From: Chromobacterium subtsugae
GTDB taxonomy: Bacteria > Pseudomonadota > Gammaproteobacteria > Burkholderiales > Chromobacteriaceae
Reading direction: 5' to 3'
Length of the DNA: 64,000 nt
NCBI RefSeq assembly: GCF_001676875.1
Contig: NZ_JYKA01000008.1
Location: forward strand, 118,145 to 182,144
Below are positions 49,657-58,533 of the stretch, piece after piece. The position numbers and the translations under genes are program-made. A model generated the notes under the pieces. The model did no database searches and was not told the DNA's origin. It saw only the letters and a list, made by a program, of their open reading frames with translations. Position 1 is the stretch's first letter. Each line of letters opens with the position of its first letter.

Positions 49657-51099
49657 ATGCTGGAAGGATTGAGGTGGGCGGCGTGGCCGTTGGCGCATGG
49701 TTGGGCCAGGCCGGGATTTTCCATGAAGAGCGCAGGCTGCATGACATATGGCTTGTGTTACGCTGGCGCATATTGCGCGGCATGGGCCGCGCTTTTCATA
49801 TTGACGCGGGAAAAAGCCTTCTCCATGCGACCTTATCTCCATGCCATCGGCTCCGGTTCCGCCTGGTTCCGGCGCGCGCTGCTGCTGGCTTGCGCGCTGA
49901 TGCTGGCGTCTGGCGGCGTTGACTTATGGCCCCTGCCGGAAGCGGCGCTGCGCGAGCAGGCCGCTGCCTGGTTGTGGCCTGCCTGGCTGGCGCATGGCTT
50001 GCGCGGTTGGCTGAGCTTGCGTGACGCGGCTTTGCTGGTGTTCGCCGCGCTGATGCTGCTGTTCATGATTGCGCTGCGGCGCGGCTTGTCGAGCGAGGCG
50101 CCGCCACGGCGATGGTGGCCATGGCTGGCGGGGCAGATGATCATCGCAGCCGTGCTGGAACCATGGACCGAGCCGGGACTTGGGTATCTGGTGGCGGCCG
50201 AACTGGCCTTTCTGTTGCCCTGGCGCGGCGCGGCGGCCGGGGCGCTGTTGCAGGCGGCCTTGATCGATGCGGCGCTGTTGCCTTATCTGGCGCGCGTGGG
50301 AAACGGCCATCCGGCCTGCAATATCGCCGGTGCGCTGCCGCCGCCGTTCTGGACGGTGGCCGCGCTGGACTGGCTGCAAGGACTGGTTTTCCAGGCTTTC
50401 GCCTTCTGTGTGGGCTATGGCTGGGCGGAAGCGTTGCGGGGGCGGCATCGGCAGGCGCAGGCCAATGCGGAGCTGCAGGCGACGCAATTGCTGCTGACCG
50501 AGGCGGTGCGCGAAGCCGAGCGCGCGCGCATCGCCGAGGGAGTGGCGCGGCTGGCGGCGGATCAACTGGCGGCCTTGCAGCTGCAGCTGAGATTGGCTGA
50601 GGCTAAGTTGGGCGCTGAGGCTGACACGCAGATCGCCGCGGCGCGCGAGGGCGCGAGCCGGCTGGCGGAGGAGCTGCGCGGCGTCGCGCGCGGCGATGCC
50701 CTGGCATCCTTGGACTTGCGCGAGGCGCTGAATACCTTGTGCCGCGGCATCCCGATGCCGCTGGTCAGATTGGATATGGAGGATGCGTTGACGTTGAGCG
50801 AGCCCACGCTGGCGCATGCGATATTTCGCACGGTGCAGGAGGCCTTGAGCAATGCCTTGCGGCATTCCGGCGCCGCCGGCGCGGTGGTGAGGCTGGAGCG
50901 ATCGGGCGCCGGCGTGGCGGTGACCGTCAGCGATAACGGCAAGGGGCTGGCTGCGCCAGAGGCGAAGCGGGCAGGTCATGGGTTGATCGGCATGCGCGAG
51001 CGGGTGGAAGCGCGCGGCGGCACGCTGGACATCCTGTCGCCGGCATCCGGCGGCTGCTGCCTGCGCATCTGGCTGCCGTTGTCCGGAGAGGCGTCATGA
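49657..51099 (+). CDS. Membrane sensor kinase lacking the phospho-acceptor histidine (NarX/DesK-like)
   Basis: A 480-residue membrane protein: about six hydrophobic segments (within residues 30-258), a helical dimerisation region (about 262-345) and a HATPase_c domain (about 375-478). The ATP-binding boxes look intact: N-box VQEALSNALRHSG (393-405), G1 VSDNGKG (424-430), G2 GHGLIGMRERV (440-450). Where the family has R-I-A-R-E-L-H-D this protein reads R-I-A-E-G-V-A-R, with Ala297 at the His site, so it cannot autophosphorylate there. GGGAG precedes ATG 49657; later starts (Met23, Met57) are possible. It is coupled by ATGA overlap to a second kinase-like gene. Confidence 0.85.
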   Translation: MLEGLRWAAWPLAHGWARPGFSMKSAGCMTYGLCYAGAYCAAWAALFILTREKAFSMRPYLHAIGSGSAWFRRALLLACALMLASGGVDLWPLPEAALREQAAAWLWPAWLAHGLRGWLSLRDAALLVFAALMLLFMIALRRGLSSEAPPRRWWPWLAGQMIIAAVLEPWTEPGLGYLVAAELAFLLPWRGAAAGALLQAALIDAALLPYLARVGNGHPACNIAGALPPPFWTVAALDWLQGLVFQAFAFCVGYGWAEALRGRHRQAQANAELQATQLLLTEAVREAERARIAEGVARLAADQLAALQLQLRLAEAKLGAEADTQIAAAREGASRLAEELRGVARGDALASLDLREALNTLCRGIPMPLVRLDMEDALTLSEPTLAHAIFRTVQEALSNALRHSGAAGAVVRLERSGAGVAVTVSDNGKGLAAPEAKRAGHGLIGMRERVEARGGTLDILSPASGGCCLRIWLPLSGEAS

Positions 51100-52226
51100 G
51101 CGCGAACTCGACACCATCGCCGCTAACCCTGTTGCGGGTGGTCGGCTTGGCCGCTTGTCTAGCTTTGGCGCTGCAGCAGATCGCCATCCTATGGCCCATA
51201 GGAGACGCCGGATTGGCGCATATGCGCGAACGACTGCCGCTGTTGACGGGACCGGCCATCGGCCTGCCCGGCGCGATGGCGGCCTACGGTTTGGGTTTTG
51301 CGGCGTTTGGCTGGGCCTTGTGGCGGGCCAGCGCGGTTGGCGCGCGCGCGCCGGGGGCGACGGCGAAAGCCGGCCTGGTCGTTTTGCAGATCGCGCTGGC
51401 CTTGCTGACAAACGACAAGTTGCTATTGCTGACCGCTGCCGAGCTTGCGTTATTGTTCCCGCCGCGCGCGGCCTGGCTCGGCTTGGGCGGGCAAGTGCTG
51501 GCGCTGCTGCTGGCGTGCGCCTGGCAGCTGCAGCGTCTGCCGGCGAAGGAGCTGATGTGCAATGTCAGCGGCTCCAATGTCCATGCCCCGCCGTTGGAGC
51601 AGCGGTCTTGGTTGTTGTGGCAGGACGCTGTCGTCGGCGGTGGCTTCCAGCTGCTGACCTTCGGCATTGGTTGCCTGGGCGCGGCGGAACGCCGCCGCCG
51701 CGCGCAACTGGAAGCGACCCGCGCCAGCCTGCTTGCCGCCCGGCAACTGTTGGCCGGCGCGGCCGGAAATCGCGAGCGGGTGCGGGTAGCCCGCGAATTG
51801 CACGACGGCATCGGCCATCATTTGTCGGCCTTGAATCTGCAACTGGAGCTGTTGTTGCGGCGCGGAGCAGGCGAGGCGGATGCGCCGCTGCGCGCGGCGC
51901 AGCAGGCTGCGCGGCAGATGCTGGCCGAGGTGCGGACCCTGGTGGGAATGGAGCGGCGGCAACAGCAAGCCCCATTGGCGGAGGCGCTGCGTTTGTTGTG
52001 CGCCGGCGTCCGGCCGCAAGCGGAGTTGGTGTTGGAGCCGATGCCGGCGCTGGCGGACGATGCGGCGTGGCGGGCGTTTTCCGCGGCCCGCCAGGCGCTG
52101 GAGCGCGCCGGCGGCCGGTCTTGCCGCCTGTGGCTGCGGGGGCAGGGCGAAGGCGGCGCGGAGCTGCGCCTGTCGATGAGCGGCGAAGGCGAATGGACGA
52201 CCGTGTGGCAGGAGGCGGCGCGATGA
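51096..52226 (+). CDS. Membrane sensor protein with His box but degenerate ATP-binding domain (NarX/DesK-like)
   Basis: A 376-residue membrane protein with about six hydrophobic segments in residues 10-195, then an intact HisKA_3 box, VRVARELHDGIGHHLSALNL (His236). The C-terminal 110 residues sit where HATPase_c should be, but no N-box Asn, G1 or G2 motif is found; ARQALERAGGRS replaces the N-box region. It therefore carries the phospho-acceptor but probably cannot bind ATP. Shared blocks with the upstream kinase (AAELALLFPPRA versus AAELAFLLPWRG; CNVSG versus CNIAG before the last membrane segment) show they are paralogues. ATGA overlaps exist on both sides. Confidence 0.84.
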   Translation: MSANSTPSPLTLLRVVGLAACLALALQQIAILWPIGDAGLAHMRERLPLLTGPAIGLPGAMAAYGLGFAAFGWALWRASAVGARAPGATAKAGLVVLQIALALLTNDKLLLLTAAELALLFPPRAAWLGLGGQVLALLLACAWQLQRLPAKELMCNVSGSNVHAPPLEQRSWLLWQDAVVGGGFQLLTFGIGCLGAAERRRRAQLEATRASLLAARQLLAGAAGNRERVRVARELHDGIGHHLSALNLQLELLLRRGAGEADAPLRAAQQAARQMLAEVRTLVGMERRQQQAPLAEALRLLCAGVRPQAELVLEPMPALADDAAWRAFSAARQALERAGGRSCRLWLRGQGEGGAELRLSMSGEGEWTTVWQEAAR

Positions 52227-52864
52227 TACGCGTGGGATTGATTGACGATCAGATACTGGTGCGCAGCGGCATTCGCGGTTTGCTGGAGTTGACCGGCGAC
52301 ATCCGGGTGGCGCTCGAGGCCGCGGACGGGGCCGAGGCGCTGGCGCTGTTGCAGGGGGAGAGGCCCGATGTGCTGTTGCTGGATGTGCGCATGCCGGTCA
52401 TGTCTGGGATAGCGCTATTGCAAGCCCTGCAGACTCGCGGCGGCATGCCCCCGACCTTGCTGCTGACCACGTTCGATGACGACGAGGCGCTGTTGGCCGG
52501 CATGCGTTTGGGCGCGCGCGGATTTCTGCTGAAGGACATCTCGCTGGAGCGGCTGGCGCAGGCGATCCGCAACGTGGCGGCGGGGGCGACCTTGTTTCGT
52601 CCGGGGCTGACCGAACGCGTGCTGGACGGCGTGCGCGGCGGCGGGGCAAGCTTTCCCTCCCTCGATTTGCCGGAAAGGCTGACTGGCCGCGAGGTGGAAG
52701 TGCTGGCGCTGATGGCCGGCGGTTTCAATAACCGCGAGATCGCGGAAGCGCTGGGGCCAAGCGAGGGCACGATCAAGAATCACGTCTCCAGCATCTTGTC
52801 CAAACTGGGCGTGCGCGATCGGGTGCGCGCGGTGTTGCGCGCCTTGGAGCTGGGCTACATCTGA
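52223..52864 (+). CDS. NarL/FixJ-family response regulator
   Basis: A 213-residue regulator. The receiver has acidic Asp8-Asp9, phospho-acceptor Asp54 (LLLDVRMP) and Lys105 (FLLKD). A LuxR-type HTH follows (LTGREVEVLALMAGGFNNREIAEAL, then EGTIKNHVSSILSKLGVRDR). All key residues are present. It is coupled by ATGA overlap to the His-box protein, making it the likely phosphate acceptor. Targets are unknown; the divergent beta-barrel gene is a candidate. AGGAGG precedes the start. Confidence 0.93.
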   Translation: MIRVGLIDDQILVRSGIRGLLELTGDIRVALEAADGAEALALLQGERPDVLLLDVRMPVMSGIALLQALQTRGGMPPTLLLTTFDDDEALLAGMRLGARGFLLKDISLERLAQAIRNVAAGATLFRPGLTERVLDGVRGGGASFPSLDLPERLTGREVEVLALMAGGFNNREIAEALGPSEGTIKNHVSSILSKLGVRDRVRAVLRALELGYI

Positions 52865-52882
52865 ACCCAGCTCCCTCTCTGC

Positions 52883-54391
52883 TCAGGCCCGGCTCGGTTC
52901 GCGTCTAGTCGATGCCGGCGCGTGTGCCGGCTGGCTCACCGCCTGGTGCAGGGTTTCCATCTGCGCGTCCAGCCGGCGGATGGCTTCGGCGATGTTGTGG
53001 GTTTCGCCGGACAGGCTGCGGGTGGATTCGCCGACGGCGACGATATCGCCGGCGAACTGCGCGAAACCTTGGTTCTGGCAGGTTTCCGCCTGCGACACCT
53101 GGCTCAGCAGGCCGGCCAGCTCGCCGGTTTCGCGGATGATGCCGGACAGCTTCTGCTGCGCGTCCTGCGCGTTGTCGCGGCCGGCCTGCATCTGGCGGTT
53201 GCCGTCGCGCATCGCCACCATGGCCTGGTTGGTGCCGTCGACGATCACCCGGATTTTGCTTTCGATGTCCTGGGTGGCGTTCTGGGTGCGCTCGGCCAGC
53301 TTGCGCACTTCGTCGGCCACCACCGCGAAGCCGCGGCCCAGCTCGCCGGCGCGGGCGGCCTCGATCGCCGCGTTCAGCGCCAACAGATTGGTCTGGTCGG
53401 CGATGTCGCGGATCAGCTGGACGATGCCGCTGACTTCGGCGCTGCGCTGGCCCAGCTCTTCCAGCCGGCCGGCCGCGTGGCCTATCACTTCGCCGGCGCG
53501 GCCCAGCTGCGCCACCGCCTGGTCCATCGCCTCGCCGCCGGCCAGCGCGGCGCTGCCGGCGGTTTGCGCCAGCTGGGTGGCGGTGCTCGACTGCTCGGCG
53601 TTCTGGCTGGTGACCACCGCCATCTGCTGCGCCACCACCACCATGTTTTCCGAACGCTGGTGCTGATCGGCCATGGTGCGGGCCATGCTGCCGGTGCTGT
53701 CGGCTATCTGTCGGCTGGCGCTGGAGGCGTCGCGGATGGAGCGGCTGATCTGCTCCATCATCTGCGACAGCGCCAGGCTGGCGCGTTCGGCGTCCTGGCG
53801 CGCGCTTTCCAGTTTTTCAAAGCTCTTGCTCTTGGCCTTGTCGAAGGCCAGCGCCAGCACCAGCACCACCAGCGACAGGCCGGCCAGCGACTTGGCCTGC
53901 AGCTTGGGCAAGGCCTCGCGCGGCAGCGGGCTGGTCGGAATGCCGCCGGGCGTCGCCGACAGCCACATCACGACGCCGACGGCGGCCAGCGACATCGCCA
54001 GCCAGAACATGCCGGAGCGGCGGGTGCCGATGAACACCGCGGTAAAGGGGATGGCGGCGAACCACATCAGGCTGGTGGAGAGGATGCCGCCGTTGACATA
54101 TACCATCCAGCACACCATTGCGTACATGCAGCTGGTGATGAATTCGGCGGTGAAGCGCACCGCGCCGCAAAGCTTGAGCAGCAGAGGGCCGCACAGCAGG
54201 CCCAGGCCGCCCAGCGCGATGCCTTCGGCCATCGGATAGTGGCCCAGCTCCAGGTATTCGACGGCGAACAGCGGCGCCATCAGGCCGGCGAGCAGGCCGA
54301 CGCCGACCACGGTGCGGGCGCGTATCGCCTGCTCCGGAATCTGCCGGACCGCGTCCGGGATGAACCATTCTGTGATGGCCTGTATAGACAT
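52883..54391 (-). CDS. Methyl-accepting chemotaxis protein with membrane-only sensor part
   Basis: A 502-residue chemoreceptor. About five or six membrane helices fill residues 25-185, with no sizeable periplasmic domain and no clear HAMP. A cytoplasmic signalling domain follows, with the hairpin tip [24 protein letters not shown] and [18 protein letters not shown]. The lack of a periplasmic ligand domain suggests sensing within the membrane (potential, redox or hydrophobic signals). Ribosome site GGAGGGGAATCC precedes ATG. It converges on the response-regulator gene with a gap of 18 bp. Confidence 0.9.
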   Translation of the reverse strand: MSIQAITEWFIPDAVRQIPEQAIRARTVVGVGLLAGLMAPLFAVEYLELGHYPMAEGIALGGLGLLCGPLLLKLCGAVRFTAEFITSCMYAMVCWMVYVNGGILSTSLMWFAAIPFTAVFIGTRRSGMFWLAMSLAAVGVVMWLSATPGGIPTSPLPREALPKLQAKSLAGLSLVVLVLALAFDKAKSKSFEKLESARQDAERASLALSQMMEQISRSIRDASSASRQIADSTGSMARTMADQHQRSENMVVVAQQMAVVTSQNAEQSSTATQLAQTAGSAALAGGEAMDQAVAQLGRAGEVIGHAAGRLEELGQRSAEVSGIVQLIRDIADQTNLLALNAAIEAARAGELGRGFAVVADEVRKLAERTQNATQDIESKIRVIVDGTNQAMVAMRDGNRQMQAGRDNAQDAQQKLSGIIRETGELAGLLSQVSQAETCQNQGFAQFAGDIVAVGESTRSLSGETHNIAEAIRRLDAQMETLHQAVSQPAHAPASTRREPSRA

Positions 54392-54559
54392 GGATTCCCC
54401 TCCAAGGATGTCCCAGATTGAATCGCCCTGATTTGTAAGGTTTTATTGCCAGGGCGCGATGGCAGCCACTTTAAAACAAATGTTTGATCAGCGGCAATAT
54501 GCACATCGGGTCCGCGCGCGAAAAACGCAGGATGCGACGGGAAGGAGAGGGTTGGAGCG

Positions 54560-54594
54560 AAAAAAATGCCGCCCGCGGCGGGCGCGGGCGGCAT
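54560..54594 (-). terminator. Terminator of ackA-pta
   Basis: On the minus strand an 11-base perfect stem (atgccgcccgc/gcgggcggcat) with a seven-base loop is followed by six Ts. Confidence 0.9.
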
Positions 54595-54614
54595 CGGGAA
54601 CGGCAGGCCGAGGA

Positions 54615-56690
54615 TCAGCCTTGCTGTTCGGCCTGCAGCGCGGTCAGCGCGATGGTGTAGACGATGTCGTCCACCAGCGCGCCGCGCGACAGGTCGTTGA
54701 CCGGCTTCCTGAGGCCTTGCAGCATCGGGCCCACCGACACCACGTTGGCGGAGCGCTGCACCGCCTTGTAGGTGGTGTTGCCGGTGTTCAGGTCCGGGAA
54801 CACGAACACGGTGGCGCGGCCGGCCACCTGGCTGTCCGGCGCCTTCTGGCGGCCGACGGATTCCACCGAGGCGGCGTCGTACTGCATCGGGCCGTCGATC
54901 AGCAGGTCCGGGCGCTTTTCCTGGGCGATGCGAGTGGCTTCGCGCACCTTTTCCACGTCGCTGCCGCTGCCGGACGAGCCGGTGGAGTAGGAGATCATCG
55001 CCACGCGCGGGTTGATGCCGAAGGCCACGGCCGAGTCGGCGGACTGGATGGCGATGTCGGCCAGCTGTTCCGCGGTCGGGTCCGGATTCACCGCGCAGTC
55101 GCCGTACACGTACACCTGCTCCGGCATCAGCATGAAGAAGACGGACGACACGATGCTGGAGCCCGGCGCGGTCTTGATCAGCTGCAGCGCGGGGCGGATG
55201 GTGTTGGCGGTGGTGTGCACGGCGCCGGAAACTAGGCCATCCACTTCGTTCATCGCCAGCATCATGGTGCCCAGCACCACGGTGTCTTCCAGTTGCGCCA
55301 AGGCCATCGGCTCGTTCAGGCCCTTGCCCTTGCGCAGCTCGACCATCGGCGCGACATACTGGCCGCGGATTTCGTTCGGATCCAGAATCTCGACCGATGC
55401 CGGCAGCGTCACGCCCTGGGCTTCGGCCACTTGCAGGATTTCGGCGCGCTTGCCCAGCAGCACGCAGCGGGCGATGCCTTTCTCCTGGCAGATGGCGGCG
55501 GCCTGGATGGTGCGCGGCTCGTTGCCTTCCGGCAGCACGATGCGCTTGTTGGCCTTGCGCGCCTTTTCCATTAGCTGGAAGCGGAAGGCCGGCGGCGGCA
55601 GGCGGATTTCGCGCGGCTCGCCGACGCTTTGCTTCAGCGTCGACACGTCGAGGAACTCGGCGACATGATCGATCACCTTGCCCATGCGCTCCAGGTCGTC
55701 GGACGGCACCTGGTGGCTCATCGCGTTCAGCGCGCTGGCGGTTTCCATCGAGTTCAGCGAGGTGGCCAGCACCGGCAGGCCGCCGGTGAAGGCTTGCTGG
55801 CACAGCTGCTGGATGCGCGGATCCGGCTCGGAGTCGCAGGTCAGCAGCAGGCCGGCCAGCGGCACGCCGTTCATCGCGGCCATCGAGGTGGCCATCACCA
55901 CGTCTTCGCGCTCGCCCGGGGTGATGATCAGCGCGCCCGGCTTCAGCAGGTTGACGATGTTAGGCGCGGTGCGGGCCGCCACCACCATATTGCGCACGCG
56001 GCGGCTGGCCTGCTGGCCGGCGTGCACCACGCTGGCGTTCAGGTAGCGGGCCACGTCCTGGGTGCGCGGCGCCAGCAGCTCCGGCTGGTACGGGATCACG
56101 CCCAGCAGCGCGAGGCCGGTTTTTTTCAGATTGCCGGACTGCTGCACCTCGCGCGCCAGTTCGGCGCGGTCGGCGCCGGGCAGCACATGGTTGAGGATGT
56201 AGCCGGCGATGGATTGGCCGCCGAAGGCCTGGATGTTCATTTCCAGCTGTTCGGCGATTTCCGCCGCGCCCAGATCCTTCACCGAGCTGACCAGGATGGT
56301 CTGCGCTTGCAGGTTGCGGGCGATCTTGGTGTTGAGGAAGGTGGAGAACACCTGCTTCTGGTCCGGCACCAGGCCTTCCACGATCACCACGTCGACGTTT
56401 TGCGCGGCTTGCTGGTAGAGGCTGACCACCTCTTCCATCAGCTGGTCGACCTGGCCTTGCGACAGCAGGTGCTCGACGCGCTCCATGCTGATCGGCTGCG
56501 GCGGGTTCAGGCGGCAGATGGCCTGGGCGAAGTGGGTGGAGCGCTCGACTTCGCCATCCTTGGTGTCCTGGGCGATGGGCTTGACGAAGCCTACGCGCAG
56601 GCCGGCTTGTTCCAGCGAGCGGATCGCGCCCAGCGACACCGAAGTCAGACCGGCGTTGAAACCGGTTGGGGCAAGAAAGAATGTCTGCAT
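54615..56690 (-). CDS. pta: Phosphate acetyltransferase
   Basis: A 691-residue long-type Pta with an N-terminal BioD-like/DRTGG regulatory half (about 1-350, opening TFFLAPTGFNAGLTSVSLGA) and the C-terminal catalytic domain (about 370-690, with SVFFMLMPEQVYVYGDCAVN and SYSTGSSGSG). It interconverts acetyl-CoA and acetyl phosphate. It lies 15 bp after ackA on the same strand; GGAAAG precedes the start. Confidence 0.95.
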   Translation of the reverse strand: MQTFFLAPTGFNAGLTSVSLGAIRSLEQAGLRVGFVKPIAQDTKDGEVERSTHFAQAICRLNPPQPISMERVEHLLSQGQVDQLMEEVVSLYQQAAQNVDVVIVEGLVPDQKQVFSTFLNTKIARNLQAQTILVSSVKDLGAAEIAEQLEMNIQAFGGQSIAGYILNHVLPGADRAELAREVQQSGNLKKTGLALLGVIPYQPELLAPRTQDVARYLNASVVHAGQQASRRVRNMVVAARTAPNIVNLLKPGALIITPGEREDVVMATSMAAMNGVPLAGLLLTCDSEPDPRIQQLCQQAFTGGLPVLATSLNSMETASALNAMSHQVPSDDLERMGKVIDHVAEFLDVSTLKQSVGEPREIRLPPPAFRFQLMEKARKANKRIVLPEGNEPRTIQAAAICQEKGIARCVLLGKRAEILQVAEAQGVTLPASVEILDPNEIRGQYVAPMVELRKGKGLNEPMALAQLEDTVVLGTMMLAMNEVDGLVSGAVHTTANTIRPALQLIKTAPGSSIVSSVFFMLMPEQVYVYGDCAVNPDPTAEQLADIAIQSADSAVAFGINPRVAMISYSTGSSGSGSDVEKVREATRIAQEKRPDLLIDGPMQYDAASVESVGRQKAPDSQVAGRATVFVFPDLNTGNTTYKAVQRSANVVSVGPMLQGLRKPVNDLSRGALVDDIVYTIALTALQAEQQG

Positions 56691-56705
56691 GATCGCTTGC
56701 TTTCC

Positions 56706-57899
56706 TTACTTGGCCAGACCGGCCAGTTCGGCGGTGTCCATGGCGATCATCAGTTCTTCATTGGTGTTGATCACCAGCGCCGGCACGGAGTCGGCGGCGG
56801 TGATGCGGCCGGCGTTGCCGCGGATGCACGCTTCGTTGGCGGCGGCGTCCAGCTTCAGGCCCAAGAAGCCCAGCTGGTTGATGACTTCGGCGCGCAGGAA
56901 GGACGAATTCTCGCCGATGCCGCCGGTGAACACCACGGCGTCCAGACGGCCCGCGCCCACGCTCATCGAGGCCACGTACTTGGCCAGGCGGTAGGCGAAC
57001 ACTTCCAGCGCGCGCTTGGCGCCTTCGTGGCCCTTGGCGGCGGCGTCTTCCAGCTCGCGGCAGTCGTTGGACAGCTCGGACAGGCCCAGCAGGCCCGATT
57101 CCTTGTTCAGCATATTGGTGACGGCCTGCACGTCCATGCCGCGCTCGGTAGCCAGGTAGCCGAATACGCTGGGGTCGATGTCGCCGGAGCGGGTGCCCAT
57201 CACCAGGCCTTCCAGCGGGGTCAGGCCCATCGAGGTGTCGGCGCATTTGCCGTTGCGGATGGCGGAGATGGAGGCGCCGTTGCCCAGGTGGGCGATCACC
57301 AGGCTGGTTTCATCGGCCGGCTTGCCCAGCATCTTGGCGGCTTCTTCGGCGACGAAGCGGTAGCTGGTGCCGTGCATGCCGTAGCGGCGCAGGCTGTTCT
57401 CGCGGTACAGCTTCATCGGCACGGCGTACAGATAAGCCTTTTCCGGCATGGTCTGATGGAAGGAGGTATCGAACACGGCCACTTGCGGCAGGCTCGGGAA
57501 TTCCTGGATCGCGGTGCGGATGCCCAGGATGTGGGCCGGATTGTGCAGCGGGGCCAGCTTGATGCAGCGTTCGATTTCGTTGATGGCGTTTTCGTCCAGC
57601 AGCGCCGATTGCTTGAAGTGTTCGCCGCCATGCACCACGCGGTGGCCGATGGCCTTCACGCTGTCCAGCAGCGACACTTGTTGCAGTTTCTCGATGATGG
57701 CGTGCATGGCCGCGGCGTGGTCCGGAGCGGACAGCAGGGCGGTTTGCTTGTCGCCATTGTGTTTGAAGGTGATGCAGGCGTCGGCCAGGCCCAGTTTCTC
57801 AGCCAGGCCGGTCATGACCGCTTCGTGGCTGGCGCTGTCGATCAGCGCGAATTTCAGGGAAGAGCTGCCGCAATTGATGACGAGGATGCTGGAATTCAT
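56706..57899 (-). CDS. ackA: Acetate kinase
   Basis: A 397-residue acetate kinase. The family opening ILVINCGSSSLKFALID, HLGNGAS, MGLTPLEGLVMGTRSGDID and FTGGIGENS are all present. It makes acetate and ATP from acetyl phosphate, with Pta as partner. MNSSILV (57899) aligns with other AckA starts; an ATG four codons upstream is possible. The ribosome site is not obvious. Confidence 0.95.
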   Translation of the reverse strand: MNSSILVINCGSSSLKFALIDSASHEAVMTGLAEKLGLADACITFKHNGDKQTALLSAPDHAAAMHAIIEKLQQVSLLDSVKAIGHRVVHGGEHFKQSALLDENAINEIERCIKLAPLHNPAHILGIRTAIQEFPSLPQVAVFDTSFHQTMPEKAYLYAVPMKLYRENSLRRYGMHGTSYRFVAEEAAKMLGKPADETSLVIAHLGNGASISAIRNGKCADTSMGLTPLEGLVMGTRSGDIDPSVFGYLATERGMDVQAVTNMLNKESGLLGLSELSNDCRELEDAAAKGHEGAKRALEVFAYRLAKYVASMSVGAGRLDAVVFTGGIGENSSFLRAEVINQLGFLGLKLDAAANEACIRGNAGRITAADSVPALVINTNEELMIAMDTAELAGLAK

Positions 57900-58533
57900 A
57901 GGCTTGAACATGTAATTTGAAAAAAATGAATGAAATCGGTGAAAAAATCCACGGCGAAGTGTTTGCGCTCAATTAACTGCCGCTGGCGGCCTGGCCGGCC
58001 GCGGCGTTTCCGAGGCGGGCTTCTTACCGTGTGGTAGCGTATCGCGGCTGCTTTGGCTAGCCTGACATGCAGGGGGCGCGCTTCGAGGGCGCCGCAGCCC
58101 GCAGCCGCATTACATCAAGGGCTTAGCTTGTCCGGAGCCGGTATTTTCGGACCGGGCGCCGCTTGCCGGCCCGTCTGTGATGGAATTCTGACAGTCGATG
58201 TAGTAAGGACATGGACCAGAGTATACCACCATAAATTAATAGCTTCTAATGTTGCACTGCACTCAAAGTGGCAAGTCTTTGATTTGCATTAACTGCCGCG
58301 CAGATTGTTTGCGATGAGGACGCTTGACAGCGATATCGCCCCGCAAGCGGGGGCTTGGCGCGGATTGTCACATAGAATTAACGCTTGCCCCGGGGGAGGG
58401 GCGAGGGCATAATTCCGCCCTCGTAATGCAAGGTTCGGCCTTGTTTTGATTGATTGTTTTTGATAGTCCCGCAAACTCGTCCCGAGCGAGATTCGGCTGG
58501 TCTTATATCTTCTTCCACGGAGGTGTGGGAATA
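57900..58533. other. Divergent intergenic region, ackA/Rieske gene
   Basis: 634 bp between divergent genes. It contains a small hairpin gagggc/gccctc (58402-58421), and the motif attaactgccgc occurs twice (near 57973 and 58288). AT-rich stretches near 58205-58290 may hold promoters. No gene was found. Confidence 0.5.

Noticed and set aside
55629..57920. 763-codon plus-strand frame
   Set aside because: Antisense to ackA and pta, which have complete family motifs.
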